This document shows positions 24,190 through 32,821 of a stretch of DNA of 64,000 nucleotides, one piece after another. Below the pieces are notes generated by a model, which was given only the letters and a program-made list of their open reading frames with translations, did not search any database and was not told the DNA's origin. Positions within the stretch are counted from its first letter, which is position 1; each line of letters begins with the position of its first letter. The stretch spans positions 1 through 64,000 of the forward strand of contig CADCJP010000002.1 in NCBI GenBank assembly GCA_902801805.1, written 5' to 3'. Position numbers and translations under genes: made by a program. Source of the DNA: an uncultured Erysipelotrichaceae bacterium (GTDB lineage: Bacteria > Bacillota_I > Bacilli_A > RFN20 > CAG-826).

Positions 24190-25587
24190 TTAAGCAGCTT
24201 TAGCAGTAGCTTTAATTGTGATGGTAAGATCACTATTCACTTGTGTGATGTTATAGGAACCATCTTCGAGTTTCTTTAACTTATTGAAGGAACCTTTGAT
24301 GAAAGAAACATCAGAAGCACCGGCTTCGCCTTTGGAACTGTATACGGTTGGGTCAACCCATTCAAAGCCTTCAGCAACAACGATATCAAAGTTGAATTGA
24401 GCATCGTTACCTTTTTGTAATTTGGTTGGATCTGTTTTGTCTCTGGAGAAGAATTTTGGACCAGCGTCAACACCACCGTTATCGGCTTTCTTACCAATGT
24501 AGACGACTGCGGAGCAGTTTTCTAATTCAAATTTGATTTCAAAAGCTTCTTTTAATGTATCTGGATCAACAGCGTTAATAGTAACTGTGATGTCTGCTTT
24601 AATAACAGTAATACGGAAGATGCCTTCTTCGGCGTTAACGAGTTTAACGTTATTCCATTCTGTGCCCTTTGTGCCGGATGGGGTAATGCATGTTTGGTCA
24701 ACAGCATAGCCTTCATCGCAGACGACTTTGAAGTTAACTTGTGGTTTCACTTCAGCTTGGCCAGTTGTGGCATCAGCGGCGATATATTTTGTAATATTGC
24801 CTTCATCATCAGTTGCGACAGTACTTGTGCCTTCAACTGGGGCGATACTATAGTCTTGGCCTTCATAGAATAAAACTTTACAGTGTGATGTCACAAATGT
24901 GACATTGTAGCCTTCTGGTTGTGGGACCACTGTTGGTGTGGCTGATTCATCAGCGGCGTTATAGTATAATCTAGCGCCTTCACCGAGCATTAAACGATAA
25001 CCGGTTTTTTCGTTTGTTTTTAAAGTGACGACTAATTCACCAGCGTTAACAGCGAATTCGGAAACACGATAATATGTGAATTCATCAGTATTCAATTCTG
25101 CTTCACCATATGAAGTTTGAGCAACTGTTTGTTCAACACCGTTTGCTTTAACGGTAATTCTGCATGTGCCATCATTAGCTGCATTGCTTTCGAAAGAATC
25201 GTTTGAAGAAGCACCTTCATGGTTGGTGTATAAGGAACGATCGCTATGGCTAGAAGAGCTCATTTTTGCGCCAACAGCAAATTGAACCTTCTTATAGTTC
25301 TTTGGAACGTTGAATGTCCATGAGTATTCAGCGCCTTTACCCCATTTGCCATCAGAGCCGTTAAGAGCGCTATTGGCATCACCGAATGGGACTTCATAGA
25401 ATGTTTCTACCACTGCAGGGGTAGAAGATGTTGATGGATTATTGCTCTGTGAGCTTGGTTGGCTTTGTGTAGAAGCATTACCACTAGAACTAGCTGGTTT
25501 GTTTTCTGAAGAACTAGCTGGTTTATTACAGCCAGTAATTAAAAGACCAAAGCACGCAAGAGCAATAAAAAGATTATTCTTTTTCAT
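24190..25587 (-). CDS. Surface lipoprotein with possible carbohydrate-binding-like domain
   Basis: The 465-residue product has the lipobox LLITGC (Cys near residue 20) followed by the tandem linker NKPASSSENKPASSSGN and a Ser/Gln-rich stalk. Residues of about 65-215 form a beta-rich module (FYEVPFGDANSALNG to VTLKTNEKTGYRLMLGEGARLYY). Its close resembles the C-terminus of the lipoprotein at 46602-47333 (GGGYSFYIAGATVY), as in CBM6/35-like folds. The C-terminal half has two similar segments with VCDEGYAVDQT and VAEGFEWVDPT, each followed by ITVxxxxxDxTxTI, reminiscent of repeat modules of cell-surface proteins. Ligand and function are unknown. It is monocistronic. Confidence 0.75.
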   Translation of the reverse strand: MKKNNLFIALACFGLLITGCNKPASSSENKPASSSGNASTQSQPSSQSNNPSTSSTPAVVETFYEVPFGDANSALNGSDGKWGKGAEYSWTFNVPKNYKKVQFAVGAKMSSSSHSDRSLYTNHEGASSNDSFESNAANDGTCRITVKANGVEQTVAQTSYGEAELNTDEFTYYRVSEFAVNAGELVVTLKTNEKTGYRLMLGEGARLYYNAADESATPTVVPQPEGYNVTFVTSHCKVLFYEGQDYSIAPVEGTSTVATDDEGNITKYIAADATTGQAEVKPQVNFKVVCDEGYAVDQTCITPSGTKGTEWNNVKLVNAEEGIFRITVIKADITVTINAVDPDTLKEAFEIKFELENCSAVVYIGKKADNGGVDAGPKFFSRDKTDPTKLQKGNDAQFNFDIVVAEGFEWVDPTVYSSKGEAGASDVSFIKGSFNKLKKLEDGSYNITQVNSDLTITIKATAKAA

Positions 25588-25619
25588 AAGTAACTCCTTT
25601 ATCTTTTGTTGTCGGTTCT

Positions 25620-25648
25620 ATTTTAAACCGAACGTTTGTATATCGCAA
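25620..25648 (-). promoter_or_regulatory. Promoter of the 465-residue lipoprotein gene
   Basis: TTGCGA (25643-25648), a 17-base spacer and TAAAAT (25620-25625) lie on the minus strand. AAGGAG is 6 bases before the ATG. Confidence 0.65.
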
Positions 25649-25677
25649 TATTACAAAACGTACCATAAATAAAACAT

Positions 25678-25704
25678 AAAAAAGGAGCGCGATGTACGCG
25701 CCCC
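25678..25704 (-). terminator. Terminator after the BIG2/OB-fold protein gene
   Basis: GGAGCGCG (25684-25691) pairs with CGCGCCCC (25697-25704) with one G-U pair. T6 follows on the minus strand. It is the most GC-rich hairpin in the region. Confidence 0.85.
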
Positions 25705-25724
25705 TATGCTTGAATCAAATAAGT

Positions 25725-28673
25725 TTATTCAGCAACGTAAGAAATAGTGATTGTATAAACAAGAACTCTAAATTTACTGCTTGTTTTAATTGCAATTGTA
25801 TCAGTAGCTTCAGCTAAGTTGAATGTTAAATCACTACCAGTGTTGATTGCAGCGGCGATTGGTGCGTTTTGAGCTTCACAATTATTGACTGCAATTTTAT
25901 TGACGGTGTCATTATCATTGAAAGATTGGCAATTGATAACGACTTTGTTAGCCTTGCCGTCTAATTCAAGTGTTAATTCGCCAGCGGCAGAGCTAGAACC
26001 AAATTTAATTAAGCCTTTACTGCCTGGGAATGCACCGCCTGTACCGGAACCGGAATAGACTTTGCTTGATTTTGTGACGTCAGTAACATGACTACCTTTT
26101 TCGCCAGCTTTTTGGAAGAATTGAAGGATTGTGTCACCGCCTAATTTTGATTTATTGCTATCATCAAGTTTTAATTCAACACCGTCTTCTGTACGGTTTG
26201 TAAAGCTTAAAGCAACTGTTTCTGTTAAGTTTTCTTTTGCAGCAGCAGCTTTGACGGTAACAGCACATTCTGCTTTGAGTTCGTTTTCATCAAGGACACC
26301 ATCTTCATCAGCGTCAACGAACGCTGTAATTGTAACATTGCCTTGGGCAACACCACTTACTTTGCCAGCGTTAACTGTCGCTTTTGCTTCATCGGAAGAT
26401 TTCCAAGCAACTTTTTGTGTAGCGTTGGTTGGAGTTAATGTGGCAGCTAAATCAACTGTTTTACCAACTTCGACTTCAGCGGTTGTTGGAGCAACAGCAA
26501 TAGCTGTAGCAGGAACTTCTTGTCTTGCCATAGAGATAATCTTTGGATTAACTCTAGCGTTGTCTCTTGTGACATTGGTTAATTCGTATGTTGAGCCATA
26601 GATTTTACCATAACCTGTAACAACAACTTCGTAGCCCTTTAATTCATCAGCGGCTGGGTTGTTTGGATAGTTAAGTGCGGAATCGATTTCGCAGCTGTAA
26701 GCTTCGAAATCTTTTGCAACTGAACCATCATCGCTTTGTAACCAAACTTCACCATTGTGATATGTATCGTGGAATGCTTTATTTGTGGAAATAACGCCTT
26801 TAACGAATAATGGTTGTTTAGATTCGTTTGTGCCTGTCTTATCTAAAACAGCTTTGGCTTGAGCAATTGTTAACGGAGCTTCTTTTGTACCATAGTTGAT
26901 AACTTCAGCGGCTTCAACTGTAACAGCGGCTGTATCTTTTAATTCACCATCATCAACTTGGCCGTTCTTATTAGCATCAATGTAAGCAGTGATTGTAGCA
27001 TTACCTTCCGCAACAGCGGTAACTGTACCAGAAGCGTCAACTTTTGCTTTTGCTTCATTGGAAGATTTCCAAGAAACTGTATCAGTAGCGTTGGCTGGTG
27101 TTAAAGCAGCACTTAAAACACTTGTTTGTTCTGGTTTAAGAGTTAATGTCTTTGGTGTAACAGCAATGGCTGTGGCAGCAACTTCAGCGTTTTCTGTATA
27201 AGAAATTGTGACTTTCTTAATGATAACTTGTTTGCCTGGAGTATTAGCTTCGGCATCAAAGATAATTCTGGAAACGTTTTGAATGGAGAATTGACCATTT
27301 TCGATTTGGTAAACGCCTTCGTTACCTGTGACGACTTGATCGCCAGCTTTGACTTCCATATCACCTTGTGAAGCGGATGTTAATTCAACAGCAATCTTTG
27401 TGATAGTAACTTTTCTACTAGAAACTGTTAATGTTGTACCATTAGCGATTTGTGTTGGATCTGTTGATTTACGGTTATCGTATAATCTGATTTCACCAGC
27501 TTTATTCAAACCAGCATAGATACCAGTTGATTTTGTACTTTCGACATCGAAGATAGTAGCATCTAAGCCGACGGAAGCAGCGTTATTGCCTTCAACCATG
27601 TTCTTGGTGTCTGAATCATTTGGGCCACCTGGATAAGCCATTTCGACTGTCTTGACTTCAACACCTTCTCTGGAGATATCAATGTTAACAACTGTGTTAC
27701 CTTTGATATAACCTTTGTAGTTGCCTGAATCATCAGGTGTAACAGCTTCACCAGCAATGGTGACTCTGTCAACTTTGTAGCCTTGTTCTGGAGTAACTTT
27801 GAATTGGAATTCAGAGTTGTTCTTACCTGATTTTGGAGCATCAGCGTTCACAGAACCATGTTCAACATTATAAGTAATTGTGGATGTACCACGTGTAACT
27901 GCATCGATTTCTGGATAAACGTCTGAGCCATTGATTTTCACGTTGGAAATTTCAATTGTGCCGCTGTAGTTCATTAAATAACCATGTAAGACGACTTCGT
28001 CGTTTTGATATGGAGTTTTAAGAGCATCGTGATTGGCGGTATAGACCATCAAATCTTTTTCATCAGTTAATGCATCTTTTAAATAGATGTTTCTTGAATA
28101 GCCTTTTTCAGAGTTGGTTGTTGGAGCTTTGGTAATAATACCTTTAACGTAAACAACATCAGTTGTTTTATCGTTTGCTTCTTTGCATTCTTGAGCTGCA
28201 ATAGCAAGAATTTCTGCAACGGTTTTTGGTTTGTTAACAGAACCGTATTTGCCACCTTCTTCAGTAACAGTAACAGCACATGTGGCTGTGACAGTTGGAT
28301 TAGAAACTGACTTTGCAGTAATTGTGGCTGTACCGACTTTAACGGCGGTAACTTTGCCTAATGATGAGACTGTAGCGACTTTTGCATCGCTTGTTTCCCA
28401 GGTCACTTTTGTGTTGGAAGCGTTTTCTGGTAAAGCTGTAGCAGTTAATGACTCGCTCTTTCCTGCTTCGAGTGAAAGAGTTGTTTTGTTAAGAGTGATA
28501 CTAGTAACTGCGACTTCTGTTTGGCCACCGCTTGTTGGATTACTTGTCTCAGAAGTTGTTGGGTTAGCGGATTGGCTACCACTTTGACTTTGAGATGTGC
28601 TTGCAGGTTTGTTACAAGCAGCAAGTAAAAGAGCTAAGGATGAGACCAAGACAAATATCTTTTTGCTTTTCAT
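25725..28673 (-). CDS. Large surface lipoprotein with alternating BIG2 and OB-fold-like modules
   Basis: The 982-residue product has the lipobox LLLAAC followed by NKPASTS and a Ser/Thr stalk. Three BIG2 (Ig-like) domains follow the pattern ITLNKTTLSLEAGKS, then VTWETSDAKVATV, then GTATITA, near residues 55-135, 500-590 and 715-805. Two OB-fold-like modules (VVYVKGIITKAPTT with LMVYTANHDALKT; LFVKGVISTNKAF with YEVVVTGYGKIYG) separate them. The second and third BIG2 domains carry EF-hand-like loops (DANKNGQVDDGEL, DADEDGVLDENEL). A beta-rich end (residues 815-982) may be a binding domain. OB-folds on secreted proteins often accompany nucleic-acid or sugar binding; the ligand is unknown. Confidence 0.82.
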   Translation of the reverse strand: MKSKKIFVLVSSLALLLAACNKPASTSQSQSGSQSANPTTSETSNPTSGGQTEVAVTSITLNKTTLSLEAGKSESLTATALPENASNTKVTWETSDAKVATVSSLGKVTAVKVGTATITAKSVSNPTVTATCAVTVTEEGGKYGSVNKPKTVAEILAIAAQECKEANDKTTDVVYVKGIITKAPTTNSEKGYSRNIYLKDALTDEKDLMVYTANHDALKTPYQNDEVVLHGYLMNYSGTIEISNVKINGSDVYPEIDAVTRGTSTITYNVEHGSVNADAPKSGKNNSEFQFKVTPEQGYKVDRVTIAGEAVTPDDSGNYKGYIKGNTVVNIDISREGVEVKTVEMAYPGGPNDSDTKNMVEGNNAASVGLDATIFDVESTKSTGIYAGLNKAGEIRLYDNRKSTDPTQIANGTTLTVSSRKVTITKIAVELTSASQGDMEVKAGDQVVTGNEGVYQIENGQFSIQNVSRIIFDAEANTPGKQVIIKKVTISYTENAEVAATAIAVTPKTLTLKPEQTSVLSAALTPANATDTVSWKSSNEAKAKVDASGTVTAVAEGNATITAYIDANKNGQVDDGELKDTAAVTVEAAEVINYGTKEAPLTIAQAKAVLDKTGTNESKQPLFVKGVISTNKAFHDTYHNGEVWLQSDDGSVAKDFEAYSCEIDSALNYPNNPAADELKGYEVVVTGYGKIYGSTYELTNVTRDNARVNPKIISMARQEVPATAIAVAPTTAEVEVGKTVDLAATLTPTNATQKVAWKSSDEAKATVNAGKVSGVAQGNVTITAFVDADEDGVLDENELKAECAVTVKAAAAKENLTETVALSFTNRTEDGVELKLDDSNKSKLGGDTILQFFQKAGEKGSHVTDVTKSSKVYSGSGTGGAFPGSKGLIKFGSSSAAGELTLELDGKANKVVINCQSFNDNDTVNKIAVNNCEAQNAPIAAAINTGSDLTFNLAEATDTIAIKTSSKFRVLVYTITISYVAE

Positions 28674-28705
28674 TATATTTCTCCTTTTTTAGCTTTCGCG
28701 CTTAC

Positions 28706-28734
28706 ATTATATAAATAATATATGGATTTTGTAA
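28706..28734 (-). promoter_or_regulatory. Promoter of the BIG2/OB-fold gene
   Basis: TTACAA (28729-28734), a 17-base spacer and TATAAT (28706-28711) lie on the minus strand, with AAGGAG before the ATG. Confidence 0.72.
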
Positions 28735-28796
28735 TCACTTTTTTTATAAAAAGTAATAGTGAAAAATTGGGATAAATTGTTTGTAGTTTAAATCAC

Positions 28797-29918
28797 TTAT
28801 TTTGCTTTGAAAAAACTATAGAAAGCTGAGTCAATAATTCGGACGTTTTTCTCTTCATTAATTGAAGCTTCACTACCATCGATTTTATAGTAGTTTTTGT
28901 TTCTTCCAGCGCCCACGACATTCGCATCATTTACACCGTCGACAGTAATTGTTAAATCGCCATTAATCGCGTTCCAATAAATGTTGTCTGTGCGGTTTGT
29001 CATTCTTTTCAAAGAGGATTTACTTGGGTGATTTTGAGCGTTATCCGCGGTGCCTAAAGTGACTTGATTTGGAATGCAAACACCATCCACCATTGCCGCG
29101 GAAACAAACATTAATTCTGGGTGTGCCCAATCTAAAAATGCTGACCCCATCGAAGATGATGAACCGTGGTGAGTCGCTTTCAGCATCACTCTTTCTTTAT
29201 CTTTAAAGAGCTTATCGTGATTACTAGCGATACTCATTTCACCAAAAGCGGAATCGATATCTCCACATAAGATGATGTTCCAATTTTTGTACTGCACATA
29301 GCAAGATACTGATGTTGTGTTTGGGTTATCAGTTGGAACTTTGCTATTTGGGAATGTCTCACATTTGGCGACATAATAGTCGTTTTTAAGCCATTTGAGA
29401 TAGCAATCATCTTCTTTACTAATATTTACCGTTGGAATGCTCTTTAGAGCCTCTAAAACGGAATAATAAGTTGTTCCACCTTTAACACGGTTATCTCGCC
29501 ATGTGGTATAAGCACTAACATAGGAAGAATTTTCAATTGTGCCAGTTTCAGAAGTTGAATAGGTGTATCCATAGTCCACGATCATTGAGACACTTAAATC
29601 ATCAAGAGCACCACTGATGATGCCACCGAAGTGGTCACCGTGTGGATGAGTGACAATTAATAAATCAATCGTCTTATCTTTGATTTTATTGTTTAAAACT
29701 TCTTTAACATGACTTGCATCTTTAGGAGCACCACTATCGATGACTAAATCATAATCTCCGTATTGGATGAGTGTGCATTCTCCATAGTAGTCGCACATTT
29801 CAATAGATGTGAGGGTTAAATCATTTCCTGGAGTATATTCCTTATTTTTATTACCCGCACATGAGGAAAATGACACTACTAGAGGGATTAATAAGAGGTA
29901 TGTGATTCTATTTTTCAT
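28797..29918 (-). CDS. Lipoprotein with ComEC-like metallo-beta-lactamase domain
   Basis: The 373-residue product has a lipobox signal (LLLIPLVVSFSSC, Cys20). From residue 36, SIEMCDYYGECTLIQYGDYDLVIDSG is followed by IDLLIVTHPHGDHFGG (metal-binding HxHxDH at residues 91-96), later by IILCGDID (bridging Asp) and KATHHGSSSSMGSAFLDWAHPELMFVSA. This matches the metallo-beta-lactamase domain fused to ComEC/Rec2 DNA-uptake channels, where it is thought to act as a nuclease. Here it stands alone on a lipid anchor. It is last in the ABC transporter/nuclease gene run. Its ATG follows a terminator-like hairpin by 12 bases with no Shine-Dalgarno sequence. Confidence 0.85.
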   Translation of the reverse strand: MKNRITYLLLIPLVVSFSSCAGNKNKEYTPGNDLTLTSIEMCDYYGECTLIQYGDYDLVIDSGAPKDASHVKEVLNNKIKDKTIDLLIVTHPHGDHFGGIISGALDDLSVSMIVDYGYTYSTSETGTIENSSYVSAYTTWRDNRVKGGTTYYSVLEALKSIPTVNISKEDDCYLKWLKNDYYVAKCETFPNSKVPTDNPNTTSVSCYVQYKNWNIILCGDIDSAFGEMSIASNHDKLFKDKERVMLKATHHGSSSSMGSAFLDWAHPELMFVSAAMVDGVCIPNQVTLGTADNAQNHPSKSSLKRMTNRTDNIYWNAINGDLTITVDGVNDANVVGAGRNKNYYKIDGSEASINEEKNVRIIDSAFYSFFKAK

Positions 29919-29925
29919 AAATAAA

Positions 29926-29954
29926 ATAAAAAGGGTCGAAAAATATCGACCCTT
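29926..29954 (-). terminator. Hairpin between the OB-fold lipoprotein and the metallo-beta-lactamase lipoprotein
   Basis: A perfect 9-bp stem (AAGGGTCGA at 29931-29939 with TCGACCCTT at 29946-29954) is followed by T5 on the minus strand. The next start codon is only 12 bases beyond, so termination must be incomplete, or the downstream gene uses another promoter, or the hairpin has a different role. Confidence 0.75.
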
Positions 29955-29968
29955 AATCCTTTCGCTTA

Positions 29969-31096
29969 TTAAGCAGCAACAACAAATGAATTGAGACCGA
30001 ACACTGGGATGATTTCAAAATCATTATCAGTGCTACTATAAGTTAAGACGCCCTTAATAGTGACGGTCTTATCACCGTTATCTTCACAGAATTTCTTAAT
30101 AGCTTCCATCATTGTTTCACCTAAGTGATAGCTGCAGTATAACTTAACGTTATTGTTACCGCTTGTGAACACTAATGTGGAGTGTGATTTTGGTGCGAAT
30201 TTATCTAAGCCAGAAGAATATTTGCAGTTATTCATAGTGACTAAAGAAGATTGATTTGGCCATAAGGAGTTATCACTACCAATGTTTTTACCACTGACAT
30301 CAACGTATTTTGGTTCAGCAATCTTATAAGCTGCACCATCGATGTTTTCCATTAATGTTGGTTTCATTTCGATGATACCGTACATAGATAATGGTCCAAC
30401 AACGAAGACACAGTCACCGACTTTTAACTTATTTTCTGTCCATAAGTTAGCAAGTTGACCAGCATATAATTGTAAGGAGTATTCACCATCAGAGATGAAG
30501 ACACCAGAATAGAGGTGATCTGGTTGTTCGTATGTCGCAGTGATATAACCACGTGTACCGATTTGAACGGCTTTACCTTCAGCGTCAGCACCAAGGCTAC
30601 CTAATTTGTAACCATTAGCAACGTATTCTTCGTTGATTTCTTTTAATGTCTTTTCCACAACTTCTGTCTTAAGAACACTAAATTTCCAAGTCATTTCAGT
30701 TTTGCCTTTGACTTTCTTGCCATCGACATAGGAAATTGTGGCCTTAATAGAAGCTTCATAATCTTCTTTACCATAGATTGGTGCGATTTTATATCTTGTT
30801 TCATCCATCGCATAGGAAGATTTGACCCATTTATCTGCTGGGAGACATTCATAGTCAACGGTAAACTCTTTTTCATCGTATTTGAAGTTAGCAAGACCTA
30901 AAACGGAGTTATAGTCTTCTAATTCACGGACGTGTTCTTCAGAAGCAAAGATTTCTTTACCTGTGCTAGAGTTTAATAAGATTGGCATCATATCGGCGAC
31001 TTTAGCAACATATTCACCATATTCGTTATTGTTACAGCCAGTGAGCGCTCCTGCCATCATGAATGGAATAAGAAGTGTAAGTAAATTCTTTTTCAT
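29969..31096 (-). CDS. Lipoprotein with an OB-fold-like segment, nuclease/transport operon
   Basis: The 375-residue product has the lipobox MMAGALTGC (Cys near residue 21). Residues of about 170-260 (EGKAVQIGTRGYITATYEQPDHLYSGVFISDGEYSLQLYAG to LKVGDCVFVVGPLSMYGIIEMKP) have the strand order of an OB-fold. The end (KFAPKSHSTLVFTSGNNNVKLYCSYHLGE to VTIKGVLTYSSTDNDFEIIPV) looks like a second one. Its fold resembles the OB-like parts of the proteins at 25725-28673 and 31112-32818. No catalytic motif is visible. It follows the SNase lipoprotein gene by 15 bases with a GGAAAGG ribosome-binding site. Binding of nucleic acid or another polymer is an inference. Confidence 0.7.
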   Translation of the reverse strand: MKKNLLTLLIPFMMAGALTGCNNNEYGEYVAKVADMMPILLNSSTGKEIFASEEHVRELEDYNSVLGLANFKYDEKEFTVDYECLPADKWVKSSYAMDETRYKIAPIYGKEDYEASIKATISYVDGKKVKGKTEMTWKFSVLKTEVVEKTLKEINEEYVANGYKLGSLGADAEGKAVQIGTRGYITATYEQPDHLYSGVFISDGEYSLQLYAGQLANLWTENKLKVGDCVFVVGPLSMYGIIEMKPTLMENIDGAAYKIAEPKYVDVSGKNIGSDNSLWPNQSSLVTMNNCKYSSGLDKFAPKSHSTLVFTSGNNNVKLYCSYHLGETMMEAIKKFCEDNGDKTVTIKGVLTYSSTDNDFEIIPVFGLNSFVVAA

Positions 31097-31111
31097 AAAG
31101 GTTTCCTTTCC

Positions 31112-32818
31112 TTATTTATTAACTTTGTAGATGTAATTATATTGGGCATAGTTATTTGGTAATAAGATTTGGAATTTACCAAAGTAAAGAGCCATATAGC
31201 CGGTCACATGCCATGTGGTACCAACTGGAGAGTTAGCACTTGTTAAGTCATTAGCATTGGATGTACCAAATGTCGCGGCTTCGACAAATGGATATAAAGA
31301 ATTATCAATTCTTAAATTGGTGAAAAGTTTTGCACCATCTTTGCCGTTAATTGTGGCGTAGATGGTATATGATTTATCGTTGGCGTTACCTTTATACCAA
31401 TAACCACCTGAACCAGATGAGGAACCATCTTCTTCTTTATCAGAAGAGTTAACCGCACGGATTGTTACTTCAGTATCAACGAATTGATATTGATATGGTA
31501 ATAAATCATCGTACATGATATCTGGTGTTTCTGGTAAATCAGTATCAGTGATGTTTTCTGGATTGATACGGACTGACGCTGGATTTTTATTTAAATCAGC
31601 GTATGTAACGACACCATTTTGTTCGTAAACACTGGACCATTTAAGCTCTTCAGCGTAGTTCGCAAATGTTGATTCAGTTAAGGCTTTAAAACCCTTCTTA
31701 CCTGTGGTTGTGGATTTTAAGTCACTTAATTGCACGTTACCGTTATAGGATGTAGCACGGCAGAAGAATCTGACGATTAAGCCGACGCCTGTACCATCCA
31801 TATTGAATTTCTTAGAAGCGTTTTGTAATAAGGAACAAACAGAGGAGTTGAAACCAGCATAGCAATATAAACCAGCAAGTTTGTTATCACCTTTTTCAAC
31901 TTGTTCTTTATCTAATAAGACGTCTCTTAAGAACATATTGTCGCCTTGAATACCAACGACTAATGCGGTGACACAAAGGACGACACCTGATGAACCACTT
32001 TCAGAAATACCGATTTTGTCGAAGTCATGAGTGATTTTCCATAAGGAATATTCGTATGTCTTTTCTTCATAGTCATAACCTTCGTCGACTTCACCATACA
32101 CACGATATTTGCATTTGTTGTTCTTTTCTTCCGCGGCTTCAAAGTAGGAGCGGTAGTTACAAACTGGGTCATCAGTGAATAATTGGTTACGTGAGAAACC
32201 TTGTTCAACGAGTTCAAGGTTTAATAATCGCCATTCGTCATTAACGGTTAAGCGATACCAAATGAACGCTAACCAACGACCACCAGAACTATCTTTTGTT
32301 TCAAAAGATGTTGGGGATGGGTGATTGATTAAAGCGATATTATAAACTTTTTTAGATGCTGTTGATTTAGCATCAGCATCCGCTTGGGCTGCTTCTAATT
32401 GATGCTTGGTGAAAAGGGATGCCTTTTTACCCCAAGGTTCAACTTTAGCAGTACTTTCTGGTGTATTAACACCAAGGAAACGAGTTTTGATGGTAACGGT
32501 ACTACCTTGTTCATCAACGTAATCGTCTTGTTCAAAGTTAGCGGTATCACCATCGGTGCAGCTTCTTAAAGAAACATAACCTAAGTGATCGACAGCGTTT
32601 TCGTCTGCACCAGCGAATTTCTTGCCTTCTAATTCATTTGCTTGCGCAAACTTTAAAGAATCAGTAATTGGAGTAGGTAAGAGCTCATCTTTAGCGTCAC
32701 CTTCTCTAACTAAACAAGAATCGCAGTTGCTGCTTGTTTTGTCATTACCACCACCATTTTGACAGCCGGTAATGAGCATAGCTAATAGAGGAATAAATAA
32801 GAGTTTTTTAAATTTCAT
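31112..32818 (-). CDS. Lipoprotein with staphylococcal-nuclease-like (SNase) domain
   Basis: The 568-residue product is a lipoprotein (LLAMLITGC, Cys19). Residues of about 80-240 carry the SNase fold: SCTDGDT (acidic residues D89, D91), RFLGVNTPE (catalytic Arg113 and Glu121) and GGRWLAFIW (Arg181). These correspond to Arg35, Glu43 and Arg87 of staphylococcal nuclease. The calcium ligand Asp40 of that enzyme is Asn118 here. An extra 60-residue loop separates the two halves of the active site. The C-terminal part contains two OB-like segments (GVVLCVTALVVGIQGDNMFLRDVLL; FVDTEVTIRAVNSS). It lies between a binding-protein gene (4 bases) and the OB-fold lipoprotein gene. Confidence 0.82.
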   Translation of the reverse strand: MKFKKLLFIPLLAMLITGCQNGGGNDKTSSNCDSCLVREGDAKDELLPTPITDSLKFAQANELEGKKFAGADENAVDHLGYVSLRSCTDGDTANFEQDDYVDEQGSTVTIKTRFLGVNTPESTAKVEPWGKKASLFTKHQLEAAQADADAKSTASKKVYNIALINHPSPTSFETKDSSGGRWLAFIWYRLTVNDEWRLLNLELVEQGFSRNQLFTDDPVCNYRSYFEAAEEKNNKCKYRVYGEVDEGYDYEEKTYEYSLWKITHDFDKIGISESGSSGVVLCVTALVVGIQGDNMFLRDVLLDKEQVEKGDNKLAGLYCYAGFNSSVCSLLQNASKKFNMDGTGVGLIVRFFCRATSYNGNVQLSDLKSTTTGKKGFKALTESTFANYAEELKWSSVYEQNGVVTYADLNKNPASVRINPENITDTDLPETPDIMYDDLLPYQYQFVDTEVTIRAVNSSDKEEDGSSSGSGGYWYKGNANDKSYTIYATINGKDGAKLFTNLRIDNSLYPFVEAATFGTSNANDLTSANSPVGTTWHVTGYMALYFGKFQILLPNNYAQYNYIYKVNK

Positions 32819-32821
32819 AGT

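Noticed and set aside
26131..26601. Plus-strand frames opposite the BIG2 protein
   Set aside because: Antisense frames arising from the Ala/Thr/Val-rich BIG2 coding sequence, with no start signals.
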